Shown one piece after another: positions 22,961 to 35,335 of a stretch of DNA of 64,000 nucleotides. The first letter of the stretch is position 1. The number at the start of each line of letters is the position of its first letter. The notes under the pieces are model-generated. The model was not told the origin of the DNA, did not search any database, and saw only the letters and a list, made by a program, of their open reading frames with translations. This DNA is from Amblyornis subalaris (lineage: Eukaryota > Chordata > Aves > Passeriformes > Ptilonorhynchidae), in assembly GCA_018881555.1 (NCBI GenBank), contig JACAXG010000068.1, positions 2,880,198-2,944,197 on the forward strand, in the 5' to 3' direction. The position numbers were made by a program, and so were the translations under genes.

Positions 22961-25900
22961 TGGCTGGGAGAGCCCTAATGCCTGAGTCACTGCAGCCCAT
23001 AAAAAATGCCTGCANTAGGGGAAAGGGGCATGTGCACGAGGGGAGGGAGCTGGTGACATCCCCATACATCATCCCCCAGCCACGGCGTGACCACTTTGTG
23101 CTGAGAGCCGGTCATGCCCCGAGATTTATGGCAGGTGTGCTCTGCTCAGGGCATGGCTTCGGTTGGGAAAAGTGGGGAGGCGTTGGTTGGGATCCTGGGA
23201 GACTGGCAGGGATTTGTGGCAGTGGTTTGCAAGGAGGGTCTTTTTGCTGCAGGAGTTCGTATTGCGTTGAACGGGTAATATTTTGTGGTTAAAAGTATAT
23301 TAATATCCCTCCTTCTTTCACCAAACTGAAATGAACACTGGCATTTTGCTAGAAACTATTAATTATCAGATGTTGTGATGGTAACTTTCTCCAGAATTTT
23401 TGCAGTTACGCACAATTTACCCTACAGTAACAAGAGAAGCACGGCGGATTTCAGAACTGAAGGGACATTAAAATGTTAAAATAGATCTGAGTCTTGTAAA
23501 TCTAGACTGACCTTGGGGAGTGGGAGTGAACTCATTGCCTTCAGTGGGAGCTGGCTTGGATATGGAGAAAAAGAAGTTTTCCCACATAGGGTAGTTTTGA
23601 AGCTTTGAGTGCAAGGATGGAAAATAACTTTGAGACATCACTCAGAGATGGGTGGACTACGGGTGTCCTAAAAGCTGGGCTACTCAGATAAGGAATCTAA
23701 AACTCTCACCTTGCATGTTTGTCCAAATTTACCTCATCTAAAACCTAATTTTAATGGATATTAAGCATAGGCCTGCAAAATCCTTTCCTGCCTTTTTTTC
23801 TCGCAGCTGCCTCTCCCAACCAAAGCCAGGCTCTCCTGTGGTCCCAGCCAGCCCGGAGCAGAGACCCTGCTCCGTTACCAGTTCCTGCTGTTGTGTATTT
23901 GTACGACTGTCTGAGCTGTGTCCCCTGGGAAATGCAGGCTGGAGTCAGGACCCTGCCCTCGTGTGCTGCACAAACCCCAGGCAGACCCACTTCTGCCCTG
24001 AAGCTTTATTCCCTGATTTTAGTCCCNGTTCTTTTTAATCTGGGTTCAAGTGACTGTTCCCGATACTAGTGGGTAGCAGTGTGAGTATTACAGCCTGAAA
24101 TGAGGGCCTTGTTCCAATCACAATGAAGTGTGTAAATCACCCAAATGATTCTTGTGAATAGTTCTCCAATCTCTTGTTACTCATCCCCCAGAAATAACAA
24201 TGTAACAGTGCTGGTAGCAATATTTTTTTTGTCTGCAAACACATTAAAATGAAACATCTTTGTTTTTTTTTTTTCAAAAAGGCAAAAGCAAACTACAGAT
24301 TGTTGAAATCTTGTTAATGAAAACTGAAAACTTTTTTTAATTTCGCAGCTCTTATTAGTTTTCAAAAAACAAACAAAAAAACTCCTAAAAATTCTCATGT
24401 TGTTTTTATAACCAGCAGCAGCATTTTCTGCTTGTTTCTCTAACTAAAAAAACATGATCAAAGTTACTTGGTTCTACTTGATTTTAATGCAAAAATATTA
24501 CTTTGAAATGTGACTTAGCTTCTGACAAGCAAATAAAAATCATCATTTCTATTCTGTATACACTTGGAGCTCATACTTCATAAAAGCTTCTCCTTTGAGG
24601 GGGTGACAACATATATAGACTATACACAACCATGAAAGGTTTTTTCTATGTAATTTATGTGCCCCAGCCACACACTGAGCCTATACACTGCCGAGGAGGA
24701 GAAGGTAAATCAATCAAGGGTGATTTCCAGTGAACAGCCATATCACATCTACCACCCATTTGCTCTTGGCTGGCTGAGAAATGAAGCAATTTAAACCTAT
24801 TGGGTCACACTGAAATGGGGGCCAAAATCTTATCAATGTGCTGCACACAACGGAGCCTCATTTCATCTTCATTTCCAGAGGTCCAGGGGCTGCAGCNTGT
24901 CCCTGCAGTCCATCAGTGTCTCTGGCACTGCAGCCAGCTCCTGGCTGCTCAGCTCCTGCCAGAGGTGGGTAAAACAACTCTTTGGTGTCAAAGGGGAGAC
25001 TCTGGATTGGAACTTTTTAGATCTACAGAAAAAAATACAGAGGAAAACACAACTAGCGTTCAGTTATAATGCAGATAGGAAGATAAGCCTGAGAAATCCA
25101 GTGTTGGAGTGGAATACGAGATGGGAAAATAAACGTTTTCCATTCACTTGCTTAATGTTTCATACAATCTTGGAAGTGTTCCACTGCCTGACCCTCATGT
25201 TTTCAGATTATTTCCACATCTGTCTCGAAGCCATACCCTCCTCAAATGGACCAAGCAGCTCGTTTCTTAGTTAAAATAATAATAATAAAGTGTAAGAGCA
25301 CCCCAAGCGTGCTGAACCTCCCCACAGCCCCTGCTCAGTGCAGAGGAAAGCACCTGGAAAGGCTCAGACCCCGGCCCAAGGCCACAGGCAGGAGGGACAC
25401 ACGGCATGAGTTCGCCGCTGGGGTTTCCTGTTCCTGGTTGCTCCATATTAAAGATGAAATTCCATATGGACTTTTCAATGGTTGCTTGGAAATGGGATGT
25501 CTGACACCCCAGATGGACGTCTTGGAATTCTGCACCTGATTGCATTTCTCCCTTCTCCCCCACAGGACGAGTCAAAGGTTATGGTCCNGAGGAGAAGGAG
25601 TTTGTCAGCAGCAGGTTCTCCCCGAGCTGAGAGGAAGCTTCTTCTCTTTCATAGCATGGGTAGGTTGTGTGTGGATGTAAATAGTTNTTTAAGTTTGCAT
25701 ATATGAATTTAGGAATCTGATCCAAAATAAACTGATGTGAACAAGAAGGTTGAGGCTGACCCCAAAATAAATTGTTCTCCTCCTGAACACTGTCACGAGG
25801 AGTAAAACAAAGCAAGCAGAAATAAAGAAGCAGTTCAGATCTAGGCACAAATCTTCAGCCAAATCTCTTTTGTTTCTACCCCTGCTTAAGGAAAGACTAA

Positions 25901-28264
25901 AAGGGCTTTTCTGAACTGTAACACTTCTGAACAGCTTTTTGAAAACTTCAGAAATAAGAATATTTTTAGTGTCTCTTGCAGTGTTGTTCTCTCCAGTGTG
26001 ATGTTACCCTTCTCCCAAGACACCTGGGCTTACCTGGGCCAGGGTCACACGGGAGGGTTTGTAGCAAAATCTCAAAAAAACCTCCTGAGTCTCCAAAACA
26101 TTCCAGAGTGCCCTGGGATGCTCAGCCTTGCAATGCCTGCAGTGGTGTTAACACAGGAGTGGGTAGGGAGACCAAGTGCCAGCATCTGCTATTGAACCCG
26201 AGCTGCTGAAGTCTGACTCTGCACATTATTTCCATAAATCTTCTCTCTCCAGTTTAGTTANGGAGACAGAAATGTGTCCTTGCACCTGGGTGTTGTNATG
26301 TGAAAAAATGACAGACAGTTAACAGCACTATTTCCAATTCCATATATTTAGAAATCATGAATTAGTTTTCCAAATCTTAGAAATAATGAAATAGTTTTTA
26401 AAAAAAGAATATTTCAGGTTATGTCTAATTTCTGCCTTCTGAACTCTTTCGGGTNCAGTTGGTTGAGTTGTGAAGTATTTCAACAGAAATACATGGGTTT
26501 GAAGCTTGCTTTTAAAAATGACACTCAGCTTCTGACATATTCCTGTCTTTTAGGTCTGAGCTTTAACAGCAAGACCAAACATTCTTGGTAAATTTATATG
26601 TGCTAATAAATGCAATCTCCTTGCCAAAACTGTATCCCCCACAATATGCAGAGAGCATCAGAAGTGAAAAGTAAATNAAATCTGTGACTGTTTGCTAGTT
26701 CTGTACTAGAGGTTGCACAAATTTAAAGCAAGTGTAGGTTATAGTCAAATTTTGTCTCCTGGGTTTCATTTACNGTAATATTGCTGCTGTCAGCTAGCCA
26801 GTAACCTTTATTCTAGCCATCAAACATCATCACTGAAAGTTCAAGATTGGTAAGAAATAATTAATATAATAATATTTTAAAATTGTCTGCTTTTCTATAG
26901 GATTTACCTTATGTTTTTACATCTTTCTAACTCTTAAGTTATTATCATTTATTTTTAATACCATTTCTTTGAATGGTGACAGCTAAAAGTTTAAAAGTGA
27001 AAGTTGAGATTCATAACAATCACCTAATGGCTGAGGCCAAGGTGGTAATGAAAGCATCAGTCATCTTGAGACCTGTGATATATTCACTAGAATTAACAAA
27101 ATCACTCGAGTTGGCAATGAAGGAGAGGTTGCCTTGTCATCAGGTCTCTCTGGCTGTGTGTGATTTTATTTTTAGACTCTTGCTGCATTCNCAGGATCTT
27201 TAAAGACTGGTACCCAATTCTGAGAGACTCTATAAATGTTTCCTTTTAAAATGTAATAGATAGGTGGGGTTGTTTGCACACAGACAGGCCCAATCCAGCT
27301 AAAGCCTGGTGTTATTAATNCATGAACAGAGTCTTCATCTTGGAGCTGGTTCTCACCTTGGCCAGAGGGTTCCCTCATAACTGCACCCTGGGACATCTGT
27401 GTCCTGCTCCCCAACCCATACATGCAAACACGGCTCAGTCCTCAGTGCAGGAGGTTGTTCTAGCTCTGGTGATGGCAAAAATAAGATTCCCTTGACTTTA
27501 GCTGTAGTTGTAAAACTTTCCAGACACTGAAGACTTAACTGCTTTTTCTGCATATGAACTCCGTGGAGCTTGATGGAGTCTGTCTGCTCCAAGGATTCAT
27601 GCCAGTGTTTTTAGGAAGGTTCTTAAAAATGGTGTATTCCAATTGTTACCCATAATTGATATAATATTGCAAAAATCTGTGTATTTTATTGGCCTGACAG
27701 TGAAACCACTTTTTGGAAAATTCCCGATATGAAATATTCCAGCCCTTGTATTGTTCTTGTACACAAAGTGCATGGAGAAAATAAGCAATAAAATACCAGA
27801 TGGATTTCCTTTGAAATGTAATTACTATCCAGGTGCAGACCCCACTTTTCATAGTCAGAGATTTCCATCATTTTAATAGTATTCCTTTAAGTTATAGTAT
27901 CAGCATCTCCTGACCCGAGCTATTGGCCAGCACACCGCACATATGGAACTGGGGAAAAACAGAGGGTTCACCTCTCCCTCCTCTTTTGTCACTGGCTTTT
28001 TGAGCTGAGAATGGGAATTGAGATGCCAATTNGTGGCCACTTGGGCAGTGACTTTCTGTGGGGGACACACCTGGCCTGAGGAAGTTGCGCTGAAACTCGT
28101 TTGATTTTCAGAGAGCCAAGCAAGAACATTTTTTTTTCCCTCTTCTTTTCCTTGCAAGGGAGCAGATCAGTAAAATAATAATAAAAGGCATAACCAGTCT
28201 CCCATTCTGACATGTTGAGTGCCAAAACTCAGATCAAGTCTACAAGGCAAAGTGAGAATGCAGT
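22961..28264. other. Non-genic stretch
   Basis: Five kilobases with no recognised exon, transposon or long repeat. Short simple repeats only: a T-run at 24263-24274 and an ATA-type tract at about 25265-25290. The GC-richer frames at 22871-23292 and 23751-24038 overlap on both strands and match nothing I know. Confidence 0.5.
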
Positions 28265-28857
28265 GAAAACAGGGGCTTTATTTTAAGGGCAGAGCTGTGA
28301 ACTTTTTAAACTCTCGCCGTGCTCCCGGATGTGCCTCTTCGCACTGTACACAGCTGCTGAAGGCTTCCAGGGACTGTGGGTGGTGGGTGAGGAAAGGGGA
28401 AGAGGTAGTTTAGCTATGCACAATATTTCCCATAAGAAATAAAGCAATAGAGTCTCACCTCACTGCCTGTTTTTCCACATGTATTGAGACGGGAATGTAT
28501 TTATATAACCCTATTAAAAGGCAACACTCAGTAGCGAGCTTGGTCTTTAAATAGCTACTGTTCTGCATACTCCCGTCTCCAAACTCCTCAATTTCAACTC
28601 ACACCCACTTACATTCTTTTGACATATTCAAGGTTTGGGGGTTTTTTTGTGACTTTGGGGTCAAATCCAAAACTTATTGAAAAGAGTGGAAAGACACGCA
28701 GTGAATTCAGTGGAATTTGGATAATACTCTAAGAGCTCAGATACCATGGTGATAAATGCAATAAATGACATTGACAAAAGTGGCCCATTTTGGGCTAGTT
28801 CTGCTTCCACAGAAACGAATTAAACTGTTGCTATTGACTGCCACAGGAATCAGTTCT
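28265..28857. other. Non-genic stretch with a TATA-like word
   Basis: Repeat-free. TTTATATAACCC (about 28499-28510) is a TATA-like word, and CTCGCCGTGCTCCCGGATG is a small CpG spot about 190 bp upstream. There is no open frame worth naming downstream, so I do not call a promoter. Confidence 0.4.
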
Positions 28858-29050
28858 GCCCCTTCCCCGGTGGCATTTAAGTAGCTCTCAAAACAGTTTG
28901 CAAACAAGGGGAATATCTTTATCTCCCGTTTACAGAGTGGAATAAACTGAGACACAGAGCCACGATTAAACCTGGAAGTCAGGCAGTGCAAAAGAGCCAG
29001 AATTAGACCCAGATACCAATCCCTGGACCACCCAGTAGAAAAAGAGTCTA
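28858..29050 (-). mobile_element. Ancient MIR/CORE-type SINE remnant
   Basis: Read on the minus strand, the segment follows the MIR order. On the plus strand this appears as a tail-like region (GGTGGCATTTAAGTAGCTCTC), then TTTACAGAGTGGAATAAACTGAGACACAGAGCC, then GTCAGGCAGTGCAAAAGAGCCAG and AATTAGACCCAG. The phrase TTTACAGA..AAACTGAGACACAGAG is the reverse complement of the diagnostic MIR core CTCTGTGYCTCAGTTT..CTGTAAA. Highly diverged and non-coding. Confidence 0.75.
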
Positions 29051-29369
29051 TTANTTGCTAGCAGTCCCATGGACTCTCCTGGTGCTACCAGATCCCAGNG
29101 GTGCCAACAGGAGTGGAGAGGGCAACCAGTGTCGTCCCGTAAATCGCTGGGTGTTAATGAACTGCACAGCCCTGCACAAGCCCTTTGTTTTTACCACCAA
29201 GATGCATTATTTCATCCTTCCCCCCACCTCAGTGTTCATATTTTCCCTTTGACTCCTGTTATTTTGGTTCCATTTAGAAAGTACATTCTTGGGTTTTTTT
29301 CCCCTGTGTCCCTCCAGCCACCTTAGTTTGCCTTTTTTTCCTTCTTTCCCTTAAANTTTTTTTTTCCTC

Positions 29370-29700
29370 ATTTGGTGCACTAAGTGGATTTACGACCCAT
29401 TTAGGCAGCTTACAGTGGCATTGCTTTTACAGTTCAGAGGCAGAAGGGCCATAAAAAGATTTACAGTTACAGCAAGAGTCTGTTGCATGGAAGTTCGAGA
29501 TCCAAATTAGACAAAGGGAGCGGGGCTGTGTGAGTGGCCAGTAAAAGAAGCTTGGAAACAAAAACAAATGAAACTGCTGTTAGAGGAGGAGATCGGGGTG
29601 GGGGCAGAGAAGGAGGAGGAAAAGTTGCCTGTTAACTTCACGTTACTATTGCAACAGCTCTGTTAATTCTGTTATATAAAGCCCTTTTTCCTCCTTTTTT
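29370..29700. promoter_or_regulatory. Candidate regulatory block or TATA promoter
   Basis: Repeat-free sequence with GGCCATAAAAAG and a TATA-like word TATATAAA at 29673-29680, followed by a polypyrimidine stretch (29681-29708). A 79-codon plus frame starts at 29809 with A at -3. Nothing proves transcription. The pyrimidine run followed by TTGGACAG could instead be a 3' splice site near 29727. Confidence 0.3.
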
Positions 29701-32159
29701 CCTCTCTCGATGTTGTTGTTGGACAGATTTCCTTTGCAAACACAAATCTCAAACTGGAGAGCAGCAGCTTCACACAGTAGTTGAGATTCCAAGGCAGATA
29801 TTCCCAGGATGTTGGCAGCTGTTTTTGCTGCTGCTGCTGGGACTCCAGGATACAAACTCCAGAGAATAAGCCAAGTGGCTGAAGCAATAGGACTGGTCAG
29901 AGTGGAGGACTTCAGGTTGCATTGCATGAGGATAATCAGGCATTTAGTAGTAGCTGGAGATTTGATTCTCTCCTATACCAGATTTTTCCTTACTGATTTC
30001 AAAAAAAACAAGACCTGGCTTGACCAGATCTATAACAAGCTAAGGTAAAAGGGAGATTTTTGACACTAAAGGAACATGTCTGGGCACAGGGNGAGCCCAT
30101 CAGTGGAGTCTGCGGAGGGCTGGGGGCTGCACTTGTGTGGCACTCAGCCTGTGTGCTGTTCTGTCAGACTGTGGCCAGAAAAGGAAAGCAGTGTGTCCTT
30201 TACGGGCAGCCCGAGCAGACGTCACCTTTGTGTGACCCCCCAGGTGTGTGGGACTGGATTGGTGCAGTGTCTTGGATTTGCTCTCTCTCAGTTTTGCTCC
30301 GAATGCTAACTTTTTTTACGTAGTTAAAAATCTCGCTATGTTTTTTTTTCCCTTCCCACTGCCATTTATTCTGCTGCTCCCATTTCTAACCAGCTTCCTG
30401 TTCAAAATATCATAGATATGGCCCTTCACTTCCTGAAGGCTGTCGCACGGCAATGCCACCCAGCTGCCCTCTGGGCACCGCTCAGTCGTTGCCTGCGTTT
30501 CAGAGGTGGGTGGTATGTCTGTTAAATGTCTCATTCTTATTTTCTGTCATTGCATTGTTCATGGTAGCAGCCTCCCAGGAGGTTTCATTTCCTAATTTCT
30601 TGTATGTGCTTTTGTTTTTATTTTTGAAAATAAACTGAACTTCACTGGTGAAGTTGTTGAAGTTCTTGACATTGTTGGGTTCCTTGGGCCTTGGTTTTAT
30701 GGTGTCTTGACTTTTCCTTATTCTTTATGGGCTCATAGCTCTCCAGTAAAATTGGTGTTAGTGGCGGTGCAGAGACCACTGAGATCCTCTGGATGAAAAA
30801 TACTGCAGAAAGATAGACCTTTAATCCATTTTCTTTGCTCCTACATGTTCTCACACGGATGTTAATACTCGGGTTTCTGGTTTTCTATAAGAGAAGAAAA
30901 GAAATCATAATGCTTTCCCTAAATCCCTTTTAGATCTTGTTCTTCCTCCTTCACAAGAAAAGTTGCCTAATGAGTGGCCATATTTTAGAGAGTTTTGGCT
31001 GGTGATTCTCTTTCTAGGGGAGGAAGCAGCAAGAGAGAAGCTGCATCCTAAACCAGAAACGTATCACTCAGACCCTTATTAAAATTTAAAGCTAATTGGC
31101 AATTTCCAGCTGGACTTCTCATCCCCCTTTCTGCCTGCCCAGCCCTGTGTCAGTCCATGAGTGCAGCTGGGCCCGTGTGGTGCCTGGTGCTGGTTTTGTT
31201 TCCTGCCTGTTCTCAGTGCTGGGCTCGGCACCCTGTGAGCTCTGCTGTGCTGCCACGTGGCTCCCTGCCCAACTGGGGTGCCCCATAAACCTCAGCTCAC
31301 AGGGCACTCGGACACTGATGGGTTCCGGTGGCTCCCACTGGGGATTTTCAACAGGACACCGAGCTGTTCCCGATTCTGCTGTGTCAGGGCTGCTCCTCTC
31401 TCCTGCTTTTTCAATCCCCTGCGCACTCGCTCTCGCTTCTGTCTCATTCTCTTTTTTCTTCTTCAGTGAGAAGAGCCTTGAACTGCTGGCAGAGAGTTGA
31501 CATATGAGAGAAAGCCCTGAAAAGGAGAAAAGACTATATTTTATGAGTGATGGTTAAAATGTGTTCTTGAAGTACAATTTTTTTTTAAGTTGAATATAGT
31601 CGGGTGGACAATGTAGCAATTTCCATGAAAAATTCTTAGAGTAGTAAAAGGTTTCATTTTTCTGGGGGAAAAAAAAGATTTAAAATTAATATAGTCCTTT
31701 TNCAGACTTAACATTTCTGTATTTCTTGTTGATTTTTTCTATTCCCTCTTCTTATTCTTTTCATTTTTCTTTTATATTTATACAGCACATATAACCCCCA
31801 GTTATAAAGTTAAAAAAACCCAAACAACCAGTAAAACAGTAACTTTCAGACTTTATTATAATTCTATAAATTTTAAAACCAAATCAGTGTTTGCAGTTTG
31901 AATCAAGCTGGCAAAGACATGAAAAAACATTTTGGATCTATTTTGAAAAAAAACCTACTGTTCTTTGTAGAAATGACTATGTCTTTCTAGAGGAAGGCAA
32001 CCTTCTTTCTTTATAAGAAAATTGAATTTTGAAAGCTAAGTTTTAATGGCCATCGATGTCACAGATTAAAACAGCCAGGACCCAACACTGGGTCTGAGAT
32101 CATCAGAAAAGCTAAATTAATTTTTCCCCCGTTGAAATCGTTTTAACTCCTTCCTTTTC
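29701..32159. other. Non-genic stretch
   Basis: No recognised repeat family. A perfect 18-bp inverted repeat AACTTCACTGGTGAAGTT lies at 30638-30655. The 134-codon plus frame at 31096-31500 is GC-rich, is crossed by other frames and has no family resemblance. Confidence 0.5.
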
Positions 32160-32519
32160 TATTTTACCTTGCACTCATCACCTGTTTCAGAACTGAAAAA
32201 GGAGCAGACGCTGCTGCAAGGGGCTCGGCCACCCTTCCCAGCACCCTCCTGTGTCTCTGCTGGATCCCCCCTGGCACAGTTGGGGAGCAGGAGGTGCTGC
32301 CGTTCCCTCCAGCCCCTGCACACGCAAGCACAGGGCAAATCCCACAGCCCCAGCACAGCTCAGGCTGCCCGAGCGAGCTGCGTATCAGAAACTGCTTTTC
32401 CTTACCCAAGGAGGGGCCCCCACATCCCCTTTGAGCTGTTTTGGACTGCGAGAGTGCAGCGTGCTCCGTAAACAANCAACCTGTGTTTTTGTAACTGGGT
32501 CATTAGAGCCGAGTCCTAC
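32160..32519. other. GC-rich unique flank of the exon candidate
   Basis: GC-richer DNA with overlapping open frames on both strands (103 codons minus, 100 and 167 codons plus). The mutual overlap argues that composition, not coding, keeps them open. Confidence 0.4.
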
Positions 32520-32844
32520 CTCAGGCACGGGACGTGGGGAGGAAGCGGTGGGACCGGGAGCAGAAGGGGAGGCAGCGGCAGCCTCAGACCCCGGAGGACT
32601 GCAGGGAAGCAAAGGATGGATGGCTGCCAGGACAAACGCTGAGCCTTTCGGGAAACCGTTCCGAGGTCTCGTGAAAAAGTCGGGGAACAAAGAGGTGAAG
32701 GTAGGCACTGATGGTGCCAGACCTCCAGGACAGCCCTTGGCCGTGGGCAGGTAGCTCCAGTCCGTGGAGACCACANGGTCCTGCTCTGTTATCACATCTT
32801 TGATGAGGTTGTCTGTGGACACTGAGGCCAGAGCCTCTGGATTT
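32520..32844 (-). other. Weak candidate exon, minus strand, unknown product
   Basis: On the minus strand a pyrimidine-rich tract (about 32861-32885) is followed by CTACAG (32850-32845), then 325 bp in one open frame, then GAG|GTAGGA with the GT at 32519-32518. The frame stays open well beyond both ends (32385-32969, 194 codons, two ambiguous codons). The predicted peptide is mildly acidic at first (STDNLIKDVITEQD), then rich in Pro, Ala and Ser, and resembles no family I recognise. A plus-strand frame of 167 codons covers part of the same DNA and ends near a donor-like AAG|GTAGGC at 32701. Either strand, or neither, may be coding. Confidence 0.15.
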
Positions 32845-34302
32845 CTGTAGTCCGGGAGCATTACAAAAATGAGTGGGGGAAAAAAAAAGAACTTGAAAAT
32901 AGCAGCAACTTTGTAAGTCTGCATATGTGGTCTACCTTTGGGGGCTGGAATGAATATCCTCAAAGGCACTTATGTGGCTGAAGGTCTGTGAGGCCTCATC
33001 AAAGCACAGTGTTGTGTTAGAAGGAGAAACATCTGGGGATGTTCCTGTGTGTGTTTCTTCCCAGGCTGATCTCCGTGAGTTTATGGCCCTCTGGCTTGTT
33101 TATTAAATTTTACTTTTGGGGTTCAAATCATCGTGAAGACTCATTGTGAGAAAAAAAATGCCCATCTCAGCTTCTGCTGACTCAAAACTGATTCAGAAAC
33201 AGCTCATATTTTCAATCCTTGATTTCTCTAGGATTTCAGTGTAATAAGTCCCCTTTTTATTCCGCATTCAATGTCAGTTTGGAATCATTATTGGTAACCT
33301 GCAGGTCCAAAGCCTGCAGGCGGCACCCAAGAGCATGGAATGTGACTCCTCCAGGCTTCCTGTGTTCCTTGGCCAGATTCTGATCTCTNTCACCTTACAA
33401 AGCTTTGCAGGATGGTGGAGATGAGGATCTGATCCCACATTTTAGTAAAATGAGGCTTCACTGATTTACAGCTGAAAAAAATTAATATCTGCCCCAGCTC
33501 CTTTCTCCCCAGGGCTGATGACTTTGTTTTGCTGTTCAGTGGTCCATGGAAGGCTTTTTGGGTGCTGTCTTTGGAGTGGGTATGGTGATAGAGAGTGCTC
33601 ACAATGAGCTGGGGAGCTGCAGAGCCTCACTCCATTGACAGGAGCAGAAATGACTCACAAACACACCAAAGCAAAATGGGCAGATACAATAGTGGTACAG
33701 TAAATAGGATATCCTGCCAAAACGCCATCTAAGTGGCCATTAATGGACATCTGAGTTTTGCTAAATAATTAATGTGTCTGTTGTGTTTTTTTCTTATAGA
33801 TCTTTCAAGGAATTTAGTTTCTGTTCCTTTGCATTTAGTTTCTGTTCCCTGAAATGTTGCTTTTGAGCCTGTCTTCTCGAGCATTTATGGACATGGTCTG
33901 TAGGGCAGATTTCTAATAGCAGTTCCTGTCTGTTATGGTCCAAAAGCATTTAGCCCCAGGTGTGTAAGGAGGCAGATGGCTCTCTTTGTTCTCCTGGTGT
34001 AGTCTGGAAACTAAGGTGTAACAAGCTGAAGTGGGATTGCCAAAGGCAAGTTATAGGTCTCTATAATAGGCAAGAACAAGTCTTGTCCTTTGACTAACAC
34101 AAAGAAAAACATTAATGGAGCTCTGAAAAGTACTGAAATGAGCTGTCTGAATCCTAGCCCTCCAGGGGTTCTAAATAACGCTCTTTTGTCCATCTCCACC
34201 TGTAAAAGATGTCTATTCTATTTGTTGTCTGGACTGAAAATATCAGTGTGTTGCACTGGCTTTGCAATCTCACTTTGCCGACTCCCACAATGCAGAGAAA
34301 TA
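32845..34302. other. Non-genic stretch
   Basis: No exon recognised. ATTTAGTTTCTGTTCC is duplicated at 33812-33827 and 33833-33848. The sub-block 33640-33790 (GGCCATTAATGGACATC, TAAATAATTAATGTG) is repeat-free and may be regulatory. Confidence 0.45.
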
Positions 34303-34580
34303 TCACAGAACCACAGAGTGGTTTGGGTTGGAAGGGACCTTAAAAATCATCTTGTTCCATCCCTCTGGGGCAGGAGCACAAGCANGGACATCTTCCACCA
34401 TCACAGGTTGCTCCAAGCCCCATCCAACCTGGCCTTGGACANTTCCAGAGATGGGGCAGACACAACTTCTCTGGGCAACCTGTGCCAGGGCCTCACCACC
34501 CTCACTTCTTCCTAACATCTGCTCTAAACTTCCTCTCTTTCAGTTTGAATCCATTCCCCTTTGCCCTGTCACTACAAATA
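34303..34580 (-). mobile_element. CR1 LINE, 5'-truncated copy
   Basis: The plus strand reads as the reverse complement of an avian CR1 3' end: CACAGAACCACAGAGTGG, GGTTGGAAGGGACCTTAAAAA, GGTTGCTCCAAGCCCCATCC, CTCTGGGCAACCTGTGCCAG and CACTACAAATA at the truncated end. Two Ns lie inside. It is similar in type to the copy at 5764 but inverted. Non-autonomous. Confidence 0.95.
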
Positions 34581-35335
34581 TNATATAAACGATGGGGTGT
34601 AGAAANGCTGGTAAGAACAAGTCCCCCGCAACATAATTGGTCCTTTTCCAGTTTTCCCTTTGTGTCTTTGTGGTTGGGCCGGCTCCCCCAGATGGCTGGA
34701 ACAGGCTTTGTTTCTTGTTTATCACAACAGCTGAGTATCTGGGGAGTTTTGTCACCTTCATCCAAAATCCTGGCTGTCAGTGTGAGGAGGATATCGGCTG
34801 TAACACAGCAACTCACATTCTTTTTATCACTAGCTATTTTCCCTGAGTGCCAATTGACCACTTTGGCCTCAGTTTGTAGTTCTCGAAGGGACATAAGCCA
34901 ATATAATCATAGCATTAGTGGCTGATTCAAACATAGCCCAGTGCTGAGGGATTCAGTAGGGCTGAGGTTTNCTGAAGATGGGGGATGTTCACCAACATCC
35001 ACTGCAGAAGTGAGTGTGGATCCAGGGAGTTTGGAGGCAGATGTTGGGTGTCGACTGCTCCAGACCTAAAAGGATGGACATGGCACTGAGTGCTCTTCTC
35101 TGCTCTTAAAAATAGCAGGTAAGTCACAAATGAAGGTGTGAGCTCAGCTCCAAATGATGGTCAATTCCCTGAAACAACCCAAACTTTTCACCATATCCGC
35201 TTAGGACAAGGTGTTCTTCCTCTTCTGAAGCACAAAGGAAGGAAATGTATCTTCAGGAAATGTTTATTCTACCCATGGATTGTCTGAAGCAAGATTCGAC
35301 AATACCCGGAAAGAAAAAAGTCCCCATAAAATTAA
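34581..35335. other. Non-genic stretch
   Basis: Unique sequence with no recognised exon. Overlapping frames of 147 codons (plus) and 130 codons (minus) start inside the CR1 and run out of it, so they are artefacts. Confidence 0.5.

Noticed and set aside
28499..28510. TATA-like word TTTATATAACCC
   Set aside because: TATA-like words are common in AT-rich DNA, and no frame or CpG island follows it.
34482..34925. 147-codon plus frame and 130-codon minus frame at a CR1 edge
   Set aside because: Both begin inside the CR1 copy and run into unique DNA. The CR1 is truncated, and these are read-through artefacts.
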